Below, piece by piece: positions 1-8,891 of a DNA stretch of 64,000 nucleotides. Below the pieces are notes generated by a model. That model ran no database searches. It saw only the letters and a list, made by a program, of their open reading frames with translations, and was not told where the DNA came from. The translations under genes and the position numbers were made by a program. Origin of the DNA: Candidatus Poribacteria bacterium (lineage in GTDB: Bacteria; Abyssobacteria; SURF-5); NCBI GenBank assembly GCA_016215705.1, contig JACRIR010000003.1, positions 3,178 to 67,177 of the forward strand, read 5' to 3'. The first letter of the stretch is position 1. Every line of letters starts with the position of its first letter.

Positions 1-283
1 CGAGGACAACCACGGCGTCCGAAACCCTGACGATCTCACGGTAGAAACCATAATAGGCCGAGTTCACGATCTTCAGTATCTTGGCCGTCAGCGAAGCATC
101 TTTTGTTATCTCCTTCGCCAGGTCCGCCGCCGAGGAGTTTTCATCCGTAATGATTTCCATGATCTTGACCATGACGTGTGGAAGCGTGGAAATCTCTTTT
201 ATATCGAGCAACTTTTTCCGGAATTGCTCTATGGACATCTGGACGGGACCGCCGCCCTTGTCTTTGCCGTCAGCGATATTCAT
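1..283 (-). CDS. HDOD domain signal-transduction protein, N-terminal part (cut by window edge)
   Basis: The minus strand reads open from an ATG at 281-283 to the window edge, giving 94 residues. An AAAGG stretch lies just upstream of the ATG. Residues of about 30-90 match the start of the HDOD family: a short leader, then LPHVMVKIMEII, a spacer and LTAKILKIVNSAYYGF, the hallmark of these proteins. HDOD proteins are HD-related regulators found with c-di-GMP, chemotaxis and type IV pilus systems, usually without the catalytic HD pair. The C-terminal part and any partner domain lie outside the window. The family call is firm from the motif; the specific role is unknown. Confidence 0.8.
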   Translation of the reverse strand, partial: MNIADGKDKGGGPVQMSIEQFRKKLLDIKEISTLPHVMVKIMEIITDENSSAADLAKEITKDASLTAKILKIVNSAYYGFYREIVRVSDAVVVL

Positions 284-449
284 GTCACGCCTTTTCTCTC
301 GCACGCATTCGTTGCTGAAGACTGTTCTGCGCGAAGAAATTCGCACCCGCAAATAATATAGAGAAAATATCGTGCCAAAGAGAGATAAAGCCCCCGGACA
401 GTATCTTGGCCCGGTTGAATCGCTGCCTGCATAGGGTGCGCGGCCGGCT

Positions 450-477
450 TTCGACAACGGAATCAACATGTTATAAT
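450..477 (+). promoter_or_regulatory. Putative extended -10 promoter for the DUF362 gene
   Basis: TATAAT at 472-477 is preceded by TG at 469-470 (extended -10). The -35 around 449-455 (TTTCGAC) is weak. Transcription would start near 484, giving a leader of about 230 bases. The leader contains a 9-bp hairpin (646-654 with 661-669, loop of six) but no U-tract. Apart from this, the 284-717 stretch shows no gene. Confidence 0.5.
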
Positions 478-699
478 GAAGTTGTCACGTTTTCGGATAT
501 CTCCGGTAGGAATTGTGCAAGCGTCTCGGAATCAATGAGTTGAAATGGCTGTGATTCTGCCGTGTGTTCGTCGCCCCGGTTTCAGGAGAGGTTTCCGGCG
601 CGGGGTTTGGGCCGGGCGGGCGTTTGTTCAAAGCGGAAGATGTCCCCTGTCTGCCGGGGAGCAGACAGGTGCACAAGAATGTCCATTTGTCATTCATGA

Positions 700-1875
700 T
701 TGTGGGGAAACAGAAAAATGAGAAAGACGAGAAAGCGCGGCGAGAAAACTGCGCGCATAAGTCTCCAACGATGTGGCGGCTATGACTCCGAAAAAGTGTT
801 CAAGGCGGTCAAGAAGGCAATCGACGACCTCGGGGGGATCGACCGTTTTGTGAAAAAAGGCGACCGTGTTCTCCTGAAGCCCAACCTGCTCGTGAGCAGC
901 CGCGTCGACAAGCATGTGACCACGCATCCGGAGGTCGTGCGCGCGACCTTGAAGCTCGTCAAGAAAGCGGGCGGCAAACCCTCAATCGGGGACAGTCCCG
1001 CATTGGGAAGCGCGGTTAAGGTCGCCGCAAAGTGCGGTATCGCCGATGTGGCCCGGGAGGAGGGCGTCGAGGTCATTAATTTCAACCGGCCGATCGACAT
1101 CGACAACCCGGCAGGCGCGCAATTCAAGAAATTCAAGATTGACGAGGCCATTCGGGACGCGGATGTCGTCATAAATTTGCCAAAACTGAAGACCCACGGC
1201 CAGATGACGCTAACTATGAGCGTGAAAAACATGTTTGGCTCGATCCCGGGCACGCGAAAGACGCAATGGCACCTGTCTGCGGGAACCGACCGCATGCATT
1301 TTGCGCGCATGCTCGTGGACCTGTGCCACAAGGTGTCGCCCCAGGTGACAATCATGGACGCCATCGTCGGCATGCAAGGCAACGGCCCGCAGAACGGCGA
1401 CGCCAAGAAGATAGGGCTCGTGATGGCGGCCGAAGATCCCGTGGCGCTCGACGTGGTCGCATCCGAGATTGTCGGGCTGAGAAGAGACAAGATGCTTACG
1501 ACTGTGGCCGCCGAAGAAATGGGAATCGGCTGCACCGATCCGGAGGACATGTCGATTGGCGGAGAGAGTGTCGAAGACTGCAAGATAGGCGGGTTTGTTT
1601 TTCCGATGGTTGTCGACATTATGTCGTTGTTTCCGTGGTTTCTCAGGAATCCTTTGCGCGATTGGCTCACCTCACGGCCTGTTGTGGACCGGCAGAAATG
1701 CGAGTTGTGCATGGTGTGCGCCAATAGTTGCCCGGCACGAGTCATCACTGCCAAGAACGATAAGCTCCAGTTCGATCTCAAGCAGTGCATCCGCTGTTTC
1801 TGCTGTCAGGAGATGTGTCCGCAGGGCGCCATAACCGTTGGCGCCGGCCCGCTCGCGAAGGCGCTCAGGCTGTAG
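700..1875 (+). CDS. DUF362 domain protein with C-terminal 2x[4Fe-4S] ferredoxin
   Basis: This 391-residue protein reads from TTG at 700; an in-frame ATG at 718 (385 residues) with a GGGGA upstream is an equally good start. The body is a DUF362 domain (LLKPNLL near residue 60, then INLPKLKTH and VKNMFGSIPG). The last 65 residues form a bacterial ferredoxin with two CxxCxxCxxxCP motifs (Cys 334/337/340/344 and 363/366/369/373, counted from the TTG). DUF362 proteins are often annotated as uncharacterised iron-sulfur proteins and their reaction is not established. No signal peptide is seen, so it is probably cytoplasmic, unlike the Tat-exported paralogue at 49653. It is transcribed alone or with the membrane protein downstream. 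Confidence 0.9.
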   Translation: MWGNRKMRKTRKRGEKTARISLQRCGGYDSEKVFKAVKKAIDDLGGIDRFVKKGDRVLLKPNLLVSSRVDKHVTTHPEVVRATLKLVKKAGGKPSIGDSPALGSAVKVAAKCGIADVAREEGVEVINFNRPIDIDNPAGAQFKKFKIDEAIRDADVVINLPKLKTHGQMTLTMSVKNMFGSIPGTRKTQWHLSAGTDRMHFARMLVDLCHKVSPQVTIMDAIVGMQGNGPQNGDAKKIGLVMAAEDPVALDVVASEIVGLRRDKMLTTVAAEEMGIGCTDPEDMSIGGESVEDCKIGGFVFPMVVDIMSLFPWFLRNPLRDWLTSRPVVDRQKCELCMVCANSCPARVITAKNDKLQFDLKQCIRCFCCQEMCPQGAITVGAGPLAKALRL

Positions 1876-1992
1876 GAGGGGGAAGCAAAGAGGCGAAAGG
1901 AGAAAGGGAGTAAGAGTGTGAAGGGTTTGGCGCGGAAGTTTGCGCTTTTACCTAAGGGTATGATATGATTCCGATTACAGCCGAGGCAAGCC

Positions 1993-3228
1993 ATGGGGAA
2001 GAGAGACATAAAGAGCAAGAGAGCGGCTATCCGCCTGGAAATCAAAGAGCGGATGCAGCACGCGCTCGACAGCCGCAAGGCCGAGATTAAGGCGCGCATC
2101 AAGCGCGAAAGCATTCCGGTCGAGCAGAAGCGCGAGAAGTACCGTCGCGAGGTTCATAGAGAGAAACAGCGGCTGATGGACCTTGCAAAGGAAGAGTTTA
2201 TCGCCCGCAAGAAGATGCTCGGGCCGGCCGGAGTGGAAGAGCCGATCGAGGAGTCATACGACGAGCCCCCGCCAATTCCTCCGTGGGCACATGAGGAAGT
2301 AGACTTTCAACCGAGAGAAAAAGAACCCGACCTGATTCAACACCAGCCTCAAGTGCGCGCCGAGGAGGCATTCGTCTATGATGACGAGGACGACAGTGAC
2401 CTCGTCGAATTCCAGTCGCCCATCGGCGAATCTGATGCAATGCCGCCCGCCGAGTTGCCTCCAGATGAGTCTTTAGAGAATGAGCGACTTGCACATGAGC
2501 CGCGCGCGGGAGAGCAATCGGCGGGCAAGTCCGCTCGTGGGCGGGTGGGCCGCCCGGCAAGAATCGCGGAAACCGCCGGGAGCAAGAATCTCTTCTACTA
2601 TATCCTGAATCTGATCCCGCATCCCGTGGTGACGCTCGACGAATTCGACGATTATCTTGCCACGCGGGGGGGCGTGGCCAAGGTCTTGCTGTTCTATTTT
2701 GTCAGTCTCTTGCCGGTGGTCCTTTTTGCAATGGCTGCCGAGGGCATTTCTGATTATTTTCCTGGCGGAAGAGTGGGGAACATTGTCGGCGCCATGGGCG
2801 TTCAGGCCGGCCCTTTGATGCTCGTCGGCCGGACGGTGTTCAATCTCCTTTTTTTCTGCCTTATCGTCTCGATTGTGAATTACTTTGCGACCAGCGAAAC
2901 GCATTTCCTCACGCTTACGGTTTATTTCGCGTTTGTTGAGGGAGTTACGCGCGCCGTCATGTATACGCTTGTCATCCTTGCGGTCATCGCCGCCGTCTTT
3001 GCTATCGTATCGCCCCAACTCATGGGACTCGTCGGCGGAATCGCCGTCCTGCTCATCCTTTCATATTTTGTCTGGACCATCGTTCTCGACATAATTGTCC
3101 TTATGAGCGCATACGGCTACGACTTCATCAGCGCGTTGCTATTGGCAATCGGCGCCGTGGTTGTCAGGTTCATATTCACGAAAATCATGGTTGCCCATAA
3201 AATCGGGTCCTTCATCTTCGGCAACTAG
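1993..3228 (+). CDS. Yip1-like multi-spanning membrane protein with charged N-terminal half
   Basis: A 411-residue protein. Residues 1-75 are very rich in Lys, Arg and Glu and likely helical or coiled coil (MGKRDIKSKRAA onward). Residues 76-195 are acidic and proline-rich, probably disordered. From about residue 200 the chain contains FYYILNLIPHPVVTLDEFDDYL followed by about five hydrophobic spans, the layout of bacterial Yip1-domain proteins, whose function is unknown. A possible promoter lies upstream (TTGCGC 1940-1945, TATGAT 1964-1969). The next gene starts 82 bases downstream on the same strand. The fusion of a long basic/acidic cytoplasmic arm to a Yip1-like membrane domain is unusual; the family call rests on the membrane half only. 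Confidence 0.7.
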   Translation: MGKRDIKSKRAAIRLEIKERMQHALDSRKAEIKARIKRESIPVEQKREKYRREVHREKQRLMDLAKEEFIARKKMLGPAGVEEPIEESYDEPPPIPPWAHEEVDFQPREKEPDLIQHQPQVRAEEAFVYDDEDDSDLVEFQSPIGESDAMPPAELPPDESLENERLAHEPRAGEQSAGKSARGRVGRPARIAETAGSKNLFYYILNLIPHPVVTLDEFDDYLATRGGVAKVLLFYFVSLLPVVLFAMAAEGISDYFPGGRVGNIVGAMGVQAGPLMLVGRTVFNLLFFCLIVSIVNYFATSETHFLTLTVYFAFVEGVTRAVMYTLVILAVIAAVFAIVSPQLMGLVGGIAVLLILSYFVWTIVLDIIVLMSAYGYDFISALLLAIGAVVVRFIFTKIMVAHKIGSFIFGN

Positions 3229-3310
3229 GGAGGCGAAAGACGAAAGGGACAAGGCGAAAGGGGACTTTTTCTCGACAATCCACAGTTCGCAATCCAATAA
3301 AGGAGCCCTC

Positions 3311-4747
3311 GTGCCCAAATTGAAAATAGTCGTAATCGGCGGTGGAAGCTATCAATGGACTCCGGTGATCGGACGCGATCTCATGCTCCACGAGCAACTG
3401 CGCGGCAGCACGCTCATGCTCTATGATATCGATCCCGCGCCGCTGCCCGCGATGCGCAAGCTCATGCGGAAAATTGCGAACGCGGCGGGGACAGGTTTCA
3501 AAGTCGAGGCTTCGGCCGATGCAGCGGAGGCGCTCCCGGGCGCCGATTTCGCGATCCTGTCCATCACCACCGGCGGCTACGACATGATGGAGCACGACTT
3601 GAGGATTCCGGCGAAGTACGGCGTCTTCCAGACGGTCGGCGACACGGTCGGGCCGGGTGGCCTTGTGCGCGCGTTGCGCAACGCGCCGGCGATTGTCGAG
3701 ATCGGGCGGCTCATGGAGAAATATTGCCCGGATGCGTGGATGCTCAATCTCTCGAATCCCATGACGATCCTCACCCGCGCATTCCTCCGAGAGACTTCGG
3801 TCAAGACCGTCGGTCTGTGTCACGAACTGTTCGGCACGATGGAGCTCCTGCTCGAAATCTTCGGCCTCGAGGACCAGAGCGACCTCGCCGAAGAGAGCCT
3901 TATGGGTTCCGGGCACATGCTCGATTCCTCCGGCCGGCACGTCTGGCAGCGCGAGATGTCTGTGGACGTCGGCGGAATCAATCACTGCATCTGGATGACA
4001 AACCTCACCGTCCGCGGGCAGGACGGCTTCGGGATGTTCCGAAGATTTCTCGAAAAGCCGGAGGCGTTCGTCAAGAAGATGCCGCCGCCTCCCGGCAAGA
4101 CGAAGCGTGAGCCGGGCGAGCTCGCGATGATGCTGCAGAACCATCGTCTCAAGCTCGAACTATTTGGGATTTACGATTGCCTGCCCGCAGCCGGCGACCG
4201 GCACGTGGCCGAGTTCTTTCCCTATCTTCTCCACGACGAGAAATATGCCGCCGAGAGGTTCGGCATCACGCCCTACACGATCGAGTGGCAGCGTGACAGC
4301 CGCGCCATGTACAGGAACTGGATGGAGTGGTGGAACGCGGGGAAAATTCCGCTCAATATGCAGAGGTCGGAGGAGATGGCGTCTGATATTATTGTCGCGC
4401 TGTCAGGCGGACGGCCGGTCAAAGCAATCGTCAACCGGCCCAATCTACGCCAGATCGCCAATCTGCCCAAACACGCGGTAGTCGAGTCAATGGCGCTCGT
4501 GGACGCCGGCGGCATCCATACGTTCGCAATGGGCAAGCTCCCACGCGCGGTGCAAAATCTGCTCGCGCGTCACGTCGCAAATCAGGAGATGATCCTCGAG
4601 GCCGCTGTTACGGGCGACAAAGCTATGGCTTTGCAGGCGTTGCTTAATGACCCGCTCACGCGCGATTTCGACAGCGCCTCCAAGATGCTCGATGAGATGC
4701 TCGCGGCGACAAGAGATTACCTGCCGCAGTGCTTCACTGCTTCTTGA
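3311..4747 (+). CDS. Glycoside hydrolase family 4 (alpha-galactosidase/alpha-glucosidase type)
   Basis: The start is GTG at 3311 directly after AGGAG at 3301-3305; an upstream ATG in the same frame would run into the previous gene. The 478-residue product is normal for GH4. Family hallmarks are the NAD-binding IGGGS (residues 9-13), NPM (149-151), GLCHE with the metal-ligand Cys170, and GGINHCIW with His225. GH4 enzymes cleave glycosides by NAD-dependent oxidation at C3 with Mn2+. The GLCHE/GINH form resembles MelA-like alpha-galactosidases and glucuronidases more than 6-phospho enzymes, but the substrate cannot be fixed. The product has no signal peptide. Its 3' end overlaps the convergent LVIVD gene by 14 bases. 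Confidence 0.9.
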   Translation: MPKLKIVVIGGGSYQWTPVIGRDLMLHEQLRGSTLMLYDIDPAPLPAMRKLMRKIANAAGTGFKVEASADAAEALPGADFAILSITTGGYDMMEHDLRIPAKYGVFQTVGDTVGPGGLVRALRNAPAIVEIGRLMEKYCPDAWMLNLSNPMTILTRAFLRETSVKTVGLCHELFGTMELLLEIFGLEDQSDLAEESLMGSGHMLDSSGRHVWQREMSVDVGGINHCIWMTNLTVRGQDGFGMFRRFLEKPEAFVKKMPPPPGKTKREPGELAMMLQNHRLKLELFGIYDCLPAAGDRHVAEFFPYLLHDEKYAAERFGITPYTIEWQRDSRAMYRNWMEWWNAGKIPLNMQRSEEMASDIIVALSGGRPVKAIVNRPNLRQIANLPKHAVVESMALVDAGGIHTFAMGKLPRAVQNLLARHVANQEMILEAAVTGDKAMALQALLNDPLTRDFDSASKMLDEMLAATRDYLPQCFTAS

Positions 4748-7700
4748 AAGACCAAGTCTCGTCGCTTCGGATAATAGTCAACGGCGAATGGCTCAGGTCC
4801 ATCCCTCGCACCCGCCAGAAGACTGTCTTTCCGCGTTTGATTTTTTTCCATAATGACTGCGGCATTGTCCATTGGGTGTCGTAGATAATCTGATGGCCGT
4901 CCTCATAAGTTGACCACACAGCCGGGCTGAGTGGCGACGCAGAAAACTCCACGGCGAAACCAGTAGTCCCCCCGCCATTGACCCTCCAGGAGAATATCGG
5001 AGGGGATGTCAGGACTGATTGATTCGAGGGCAACACCAGATTTATATGTGTCAGTTCGATGGGTGTGAACACCGCCGTCACGCTTTTGTCAGCAGTCATA
5101 GTGATTTGCTCGGGATTGTCATGTGAGCCGTGTATGTCGTCGCCCTCCCAGTGGTCAAATTTCCACCCCGCGATCGGACTCGCCTGGACTGTCGCCACCT
5201 GTCCGTGCTCGTATTCGCCGCCGCCCGTCACCGTGCCGGCGCCTGGCAGAGTAACGCTGGTGGTCAGCAGGTAAGTGACAGGCACTAATGCCGCTGTGAC
5301 ACTCTTGTCCGTGTTCATCGTGATACCTACCGGATTGGCTTTCCAGCCCGTTATGTCGGCGCCTTCCCAGTGGTCGAATTTCCATGTCGGATTGGCATAT
5401 GCCTGTACCGTGGCTGTCTGTCCCTGCCCGTATTCGCCGCCGCCCGTCACGGTTCCTGCGCCGACCGGCGAAACACTGGTGGTCAGTGTACGAGTGACGG
5501 GTGTGACCGTCATGGTCACGTCGATGTATTGCGGGTTGTTTGAAGCGTTCGGGTCGGCGATTGTGATTCTGGCGATGTGCGTCCCGGGTAGCAGGCGAGA
5601 AGTGCTATAACGTACGCCAATTGTGTCATGCTCGCCCTCCGACCCGCCTGTGAACGGTTCACAACGCAACCAATCAACGTTGTCGTTGACGGAATACGAA
5701 AGCGTTCCCTCTGAAGATCCGAACACCTCGAAGCTCTGCGAAGGAGCGGTTGTCCCCTGGTCGCATGTGTTCATGAGCGACGACTGGGTTGAAGCGATTG
5801 TCGGACTTCCGCTGGCGTTCGGGCACAACTGAATTATCTCAAGACCCTGGTATTCGTCCGAAATGTACGCATGGGAGCCCGAAACTGCAATGCTGGTATT
5901 GGCAGATGAGCTCATCAGGCCCGGCTTTGCGGATTTATGTGGAGCGGAAGGATCGCTAATGTCCACTATTTGGAGGGGTGATGCATAGCCGTACATCGCC
6001 ACAAATGCATAGGAGCCTGAAACCTTTACGTCAACATATCCGCAATCCGAGGGAGGGACTAGATCGAGGGAACCCACCACATACGGCTCAGACGGATTAG
6101 AAATGTCTGCTATTTTGAGGCCCCACCGCTTATCGACAATGCAGGCGTAAGAACCTGAAACCGCCAAGTCGATGGCTTCTGCCAGCGGATACGTGAGCGA
6201 TCCTACGATGGAGGGAGTCGTCGGTTCCGATATATCTATAATCTCAATGCCCGCCCAATCCGCGACATAAGCGTACGAACCAGAAACGGTGACACTCTGC
6301 GCAAAGTATAATGTGTCAACCGAGCCGATTATGGAAGCCGATGAAGGATCGGATGCATCAAGCACATGGAGACCCCAACCGTCTACAACGTAGACATACG
6401 TTCCGGAGGCAGCCACGTCATTGGGAACTTGCGGTATGTCAACTGACCCTGCGATTTGAGGGGCAGATGGGTTTGAGACATCGATTATGTCGAGTTCTCC
6501 GGCCGAATAGTCCCGGAATGTCATATAGGCGTACGAACCTGAGACAGCAATGTCCTCGGGAGTGTCTGCCAGATTAATCGCGCCGACAATAGCGGGGGCG
6601 GTGGGATCTGAATGATCCACTATCTCGAGACTCGCGCCCGCACCATCCCCTGTCGCCACGTACACATGTGCGCCCGAAGTTGCAACTGCCCTGGAATCAT
6701 GAGGCATTTCCACTGTGTGCACTGTCGGAAGCGGCGCCGGATTCGAGACGTCCAGTATCCGGAGGGAGCCGGTATTCCCGCAATTGGGCACGCAATTGCC
6801 ATCTTGAATAGCCACATAAGCAAAAGAGCCCGAGACCGCCACGTCCATGTTGCCATAATTCATGGTGCACTCGTCGCTGGGAAAGACAGAATTGACCATA
6901 TAAGGAGACGACGGATTGGAAACATCTATTATATCCATTCCGCTCGTATATGCGTATGAGCCTGAGACTGCCACGCTGATGTGGCCGCCCGGGAACCAAG
7001 GCGAGCTGAGCGTGCCCGCCAAACAAGGCGATGCAGGTTCCGAAATATCCACAATCTCGAGACCTCCACCGCAACAGCCGAAAGTCGCGAGATAGGCGTA
7101 TGAATCCGATATGGTTAGACCGCATACGGGGTTTGACACTTCAATCGAACCGACAACGCAAGGCGACGCAGGATGGGAGATGTCAATTATCTTGAGCTCT
7201 CCGCTAGTCCAAGGGATTGTGACCCCAACATAGGCGTACTGCCCCCGGACTTCCACTCCATCAAACGACTTAGTAAACGACCCTGTCTCTAGCGAACCGA
7301 CTATGCTGGGCGCAGCCGGGTTCGACACATCAACAATCTGAAGACCTCCAAATTGGGCGGCCACGTATGCGTAGAAACCTGACACTGAGACGGCAACGCC
7401 GGAGCTCATGACGCCGGCTGAGCCGACGACACTGGGAGCGGACGGTTCGGAAATATCAACAACCTGCAGGCCATCTCCCCCCCAACCGGTAACATATGCA
7501 TATTGCCCCGACACCGCCACAGCCATAGCCTCGCCTGCAATCGGCGTCGAGCCGACGATCTGCGGCGACGACGGGTCCGAAACATCGATTATATCCAGGC
7601 CGTAATTGTAGGACGTGACATAAGCATACGAGCCGGAGACAGCCACACCGCCCGGCGCGCCGGAAGTATCTACTGAGCCGGCAACAAAAACAGACTGAAT

Positions 7701-7790
7701 TTCACACTGCCCATAAGCAAACGAACTGCCCAGCAACACCATACAGAGTATCGCGCAACCAACTATCGCCAGAAATTGGGGTCTCCTCAT
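4734..7790 (-). CDS. Large secreted LVIVD beta-propeller repeat protein with BACON-like and InlB-type repeats
   Basis: A 1018-residue protein with a Sec signal peptide (residues 1-27, ending near SFAYGQ). Residues 30-640 hold about 13 full LVIVD repeats of roughly 43 residues, each with SGSYAYV followed by LxIIDVSNPSxP, plus a degenerate last copy; this family is predicted to form beta-propellers on the cell surface. A BACON-like domain follows (TTAPSQSFEV to DVTMTV), then two divergent InlB-type repeats (GGGEYxxGQ, WKFDHWEG) and a C-terminal Fn3-like segment. No sortase, PEP-CTERM or T9SS tail is visible. The role is probably adhesion or surface binding. It is a single-gene unit with its own consensus promoter (7885-7914). 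Confidence 0.88.
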   Translation of the reverse strand: MRRPQFLAIVGCAILCMVLLGSSFAYGQCEIQSVFVAGSVDTSGAPGGVAVSGSYAYVTSYNYGLDIIDVSDPSSPQIVGSTPIAGEAMAVAVSGQYAYVTGWGGDGLQVVDISEPSAPSVVGSAGVMSSGVAVSVSGFYAYVAAQFGGLQIVDVSNPAAPSIVGSLETGSFTKSFDGVEVRGQYAYVGVTIPWTSGELKIIDISHPASPCVVGSIEVSNPVCGLTISDSYAYLATFGCCGGGLEIVDISEPASPCLAGTLSSPWFPGGHISVAVSGSYAYTSGMDIIDVSNPSSPYMVNSVFPSDECTMNYGNMDVAVSGSFAYVAIQDGNCVPNCGNTGSLRILDVSNPAPLPTVHTVEMPHDSRAVATSGAHVYVATGDGAGASLEIVDHSDPTAPAIVGAINLADTPEDIAVSGSYAYMTFRDYSAGELDIIDVSNPSAPQIAGSVDIPQVPNDVAASGTYVYVVDGWGLHVLDASDPSSASIIGSVDTLYFAQSVTVSGSYAYVADWAGIEIIDISEPTTPSIVGSLTYPLAEAIDLAVSGSYACIVDKRWGLKIADISNPSEPYVVGSLDLVPPSDCGYVDVKVSGSYAFVAMYGYASPLQIVDISDPSAPHKSAKPGLMSSSANTSIAVSGSHAYISDEYQGLEIIQLCPNASGSPTIASTQSSLMNTCDQGTTAPSQSFEVFGSSEGTLSYSVNDNVDWLRCEPFTGGSEGEHDTIGVRYSTSRLLPGTHIARITIADPNASNNPQYIDVTMTVTPVTRTLTTSVSPVGAGTVTGGGEYGQGQTATVQAYANPTWKFDHWEGADITGWKANPVGITMNTDKSVTAALVPVTYLLTTSVTLPGAGTVTGGGEYEHGQVATVQASPIAGWKFDHWEGDDIHGSHDNPEQITMTADKSVTAVFTPIELTHINLVLPSNQSVLTSPPIFSWRVNGGGTTGFAVEFSASPLSPAVWSTYEDGHQIIYDTQWTMPQSLWKKIKRGKTVFWRVRGMDLSHSPLTIIRSDETWSFKKQ

Positions 7791-7884
7791 CGTGCCGTGC
7801 CCTCCACTCCTGCTTCTTTCTTCTTCTCATATACGTTTGTTGGTTTGCAGATTCACGACAAAGATACAAAAAGAGGCAAAACAA

Positions 7885-7914
7885 ATTATATCACCCAGGT
7901 TATTTGATTGTCAA
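7885..7914 (-). promoter_or_regulatory. Consensus sigma-70 promoter for the LVIVD protein
   Basis: On the minus strand TTGACA (7914-7909) and TATAAT (7890-7885) are separated by 18 bases. The leader is about 90 bases. It is divergent from the promoter at 7960-7989. Confidence 0.8.
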
Positions 7915-7959
7915 GTAACAAAATAAGTCTTCATTGTGTAAGTTGAGAAACGTTTCCTG

Positions 7960-7989
7960 TTGCATTTCAGCCCCTGACGGGCTTATAAT
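7960..7989 (+). promoter_or_regulatory. Sigma-70 promoter for structured RNA / hemolysin III leader
   Basis: TTGCAT (7960-7965) and a perfect TATAAT (7984-7989) are 18 bases apart, so transcription should begin near 7996. The hemolysin III ATG lies about 220 bases downstream, leaving a long leader that is highly structured. Confidence 0.7.
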
Positions 7990-7995
7990 TGTTCC

Positions 7996-8194
7996 GTATG
8001 TACGGGGGTTAGGAAAACCCCTTGAGGACCGAGCTTGCGTCTCTAGGTAGTCAGTTTCCTAAATCCTATGACGTATTCCGTAGCGGCGACCCGCCGGGCG
8101 CCCCCCCAAGGAGGGTATATGGATGCGTCATCGCATTTGTGAAAATGAGTACTAAGGTAAGCAAGAATTGGGCCTATTGAGAAGGGTTCTTTTT
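7996..8194 (+). ncRNA. Candidate structured RNA or riboswitch-like leader upstream of hemolysin III gene
   Basis: Hand folding gives a consistent architecture. P1 is GGGG 8005-8008 with CCCC 8018-8021. Its loop (UUAGGAAA, 8009-8016) is complementary over 8 bases to UUUCCUAA at 8055-8062, a possible pseudoknot. P2 is ACCGAG 8028-8033 with CUC-ua-GGU 8041-8048. P3 pairs 8068-8079 with 8121-8131 (11 bp, one bulge) and encloses a CGGCG/CGCCG hairpin at 8084-8096. P4 is CAUUU-GUGA-AAAUG at 8134-8147 with a GNRA loop. A weak AAGAAU/GUUCUU hairpin followed by U residues sits at 8163-8194. It matches no riboswitch class I can name. It could act on the downstream gene in cis or be an independent small RNA. 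Confidence 0.5.
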
Positions 8195-8216
8195 ATGAAA
8201 CGGAAGGCAGACGAGA

Positions 8217-8891
8217 ATGTCAGGCAATCATAGTGAGCGTGTTCAACGATACAGCGTAGGCGAAGAAATCATGAATAGTGTCACTCACGGGATTGGCGCG
8301 CTGCTGAGTATTGCCGGCCTGGTTGTCCTGGTTGTGTTTGCCGCCTTGTACGGCGACAATTGGCACATCGTGAGCTTTTCGATATTCGGCGCCACGCTCA
8401 TTGTTCTCTATGCGGCCTCGACTCTTTACCACAGCTTCTCACGGCCGTCTGTAAAGGCAATCTTCAGGGAAATAGACCATTCGGCGATCTTTCTTCTGAT
8501 CGCGGGTACTTACACGCCATTTGCGCTAACAACCCTGAGAGGCCCCTGGGGATGGACCATGCTGGGAATTGTGTGGACGCTGGCGCTTGCCGGAATCAGC
8601 TTGAAATTCGTTCGCGTCTTCAAATGGCGGGGGCTGTCTGTCGCCATTTACCTGTTCATGGGTTGGATGGGCGTGATAGCCTTAAAGAAGATAGTCAGTG
8701 GTGTTCCACATCTGAGCTTGATATTCCTGGTACTTGGAGGCCTGTCCTATACGACCGGCGTGATATTCTACAGTTGCCGAAAATTGCCGTTCAACCACGG
8801 TATTTGGCACATCTTCGTGCTATGCGGAAGCGCATTCCACTACTTTTCGGTTCTGGGTATCTTGAAAGCGGATTCCGCGAGCACGGCATAG
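8217..8891 (+). CDS. Hemolysin III family (PAQR/YqfA-type) membrane protein
   Basis: A 224-residue protein with seven predicted membrane spans. PAQR/HlyIII hallmarks are present: E17-x2-N20-x3-H24 near the N-terminus, STLYHSF and EIDHSAIF in the middle, and HGIWHIFVLCGSAFH at the C-terminus, which supply the conserved metal-binding histidines and Asp. Bacterial members affect membrane energetics and lipid homeostasis; true hemolysis is doubtful. GGAAGG at 8202-8207 is the ribosome site. A 12-codon ORF (8195-8233) overlaps the start and might be a leader peptide. The last codons overlap a dispersed repeat (8880 onward), so the natural C-terminus may have been altered slightly. Confidence 0.9.
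   Translation: MSGNHSERVQRYSVGEEIMNSVTHGIGALLSIAGLVVLVVFAALYGDNWHIVSFSIFGATLIVLYAASTLYHSFSRPSVKAIFREIDHSAIFLLIAGTYTPFALTTLRGPWGWTMLGIVWTLALAGISLKFVRVFKWRGLSVAIYLFMGWMGVIALKKIVSGVPHLSLIFLVLGGLSYTTGVIFYSCRKLPFNHGIWHIFVLCGSAFHYFSVLGILKADSASTA

Noticed and set aside
780-1790. Long antisense frame opposite the DUF362 gene
   Set aside because: Mirror of strong codon bias; the plus-strand protein has clear family motifs.
3161-3310. Upstream extension of the GH4 frame to an ATG at 3161
   Set aside because: It overlaps the end of the Yip1-like gene, whereas GTG 3311 has AGGAG and matches GH4 N-termini.
7996-8131. Possible 6S RNA, SRP RNA or ZTP riboswitch
   Set aside because: The GGCGAC-CCGCC-GGGC stretch recalls the ZTP 3' motif, but the upstream half of that riboswitch is missing; the SRP GGAAGGAAGCAGCC signature and the 6S long-rod plan are also absent.
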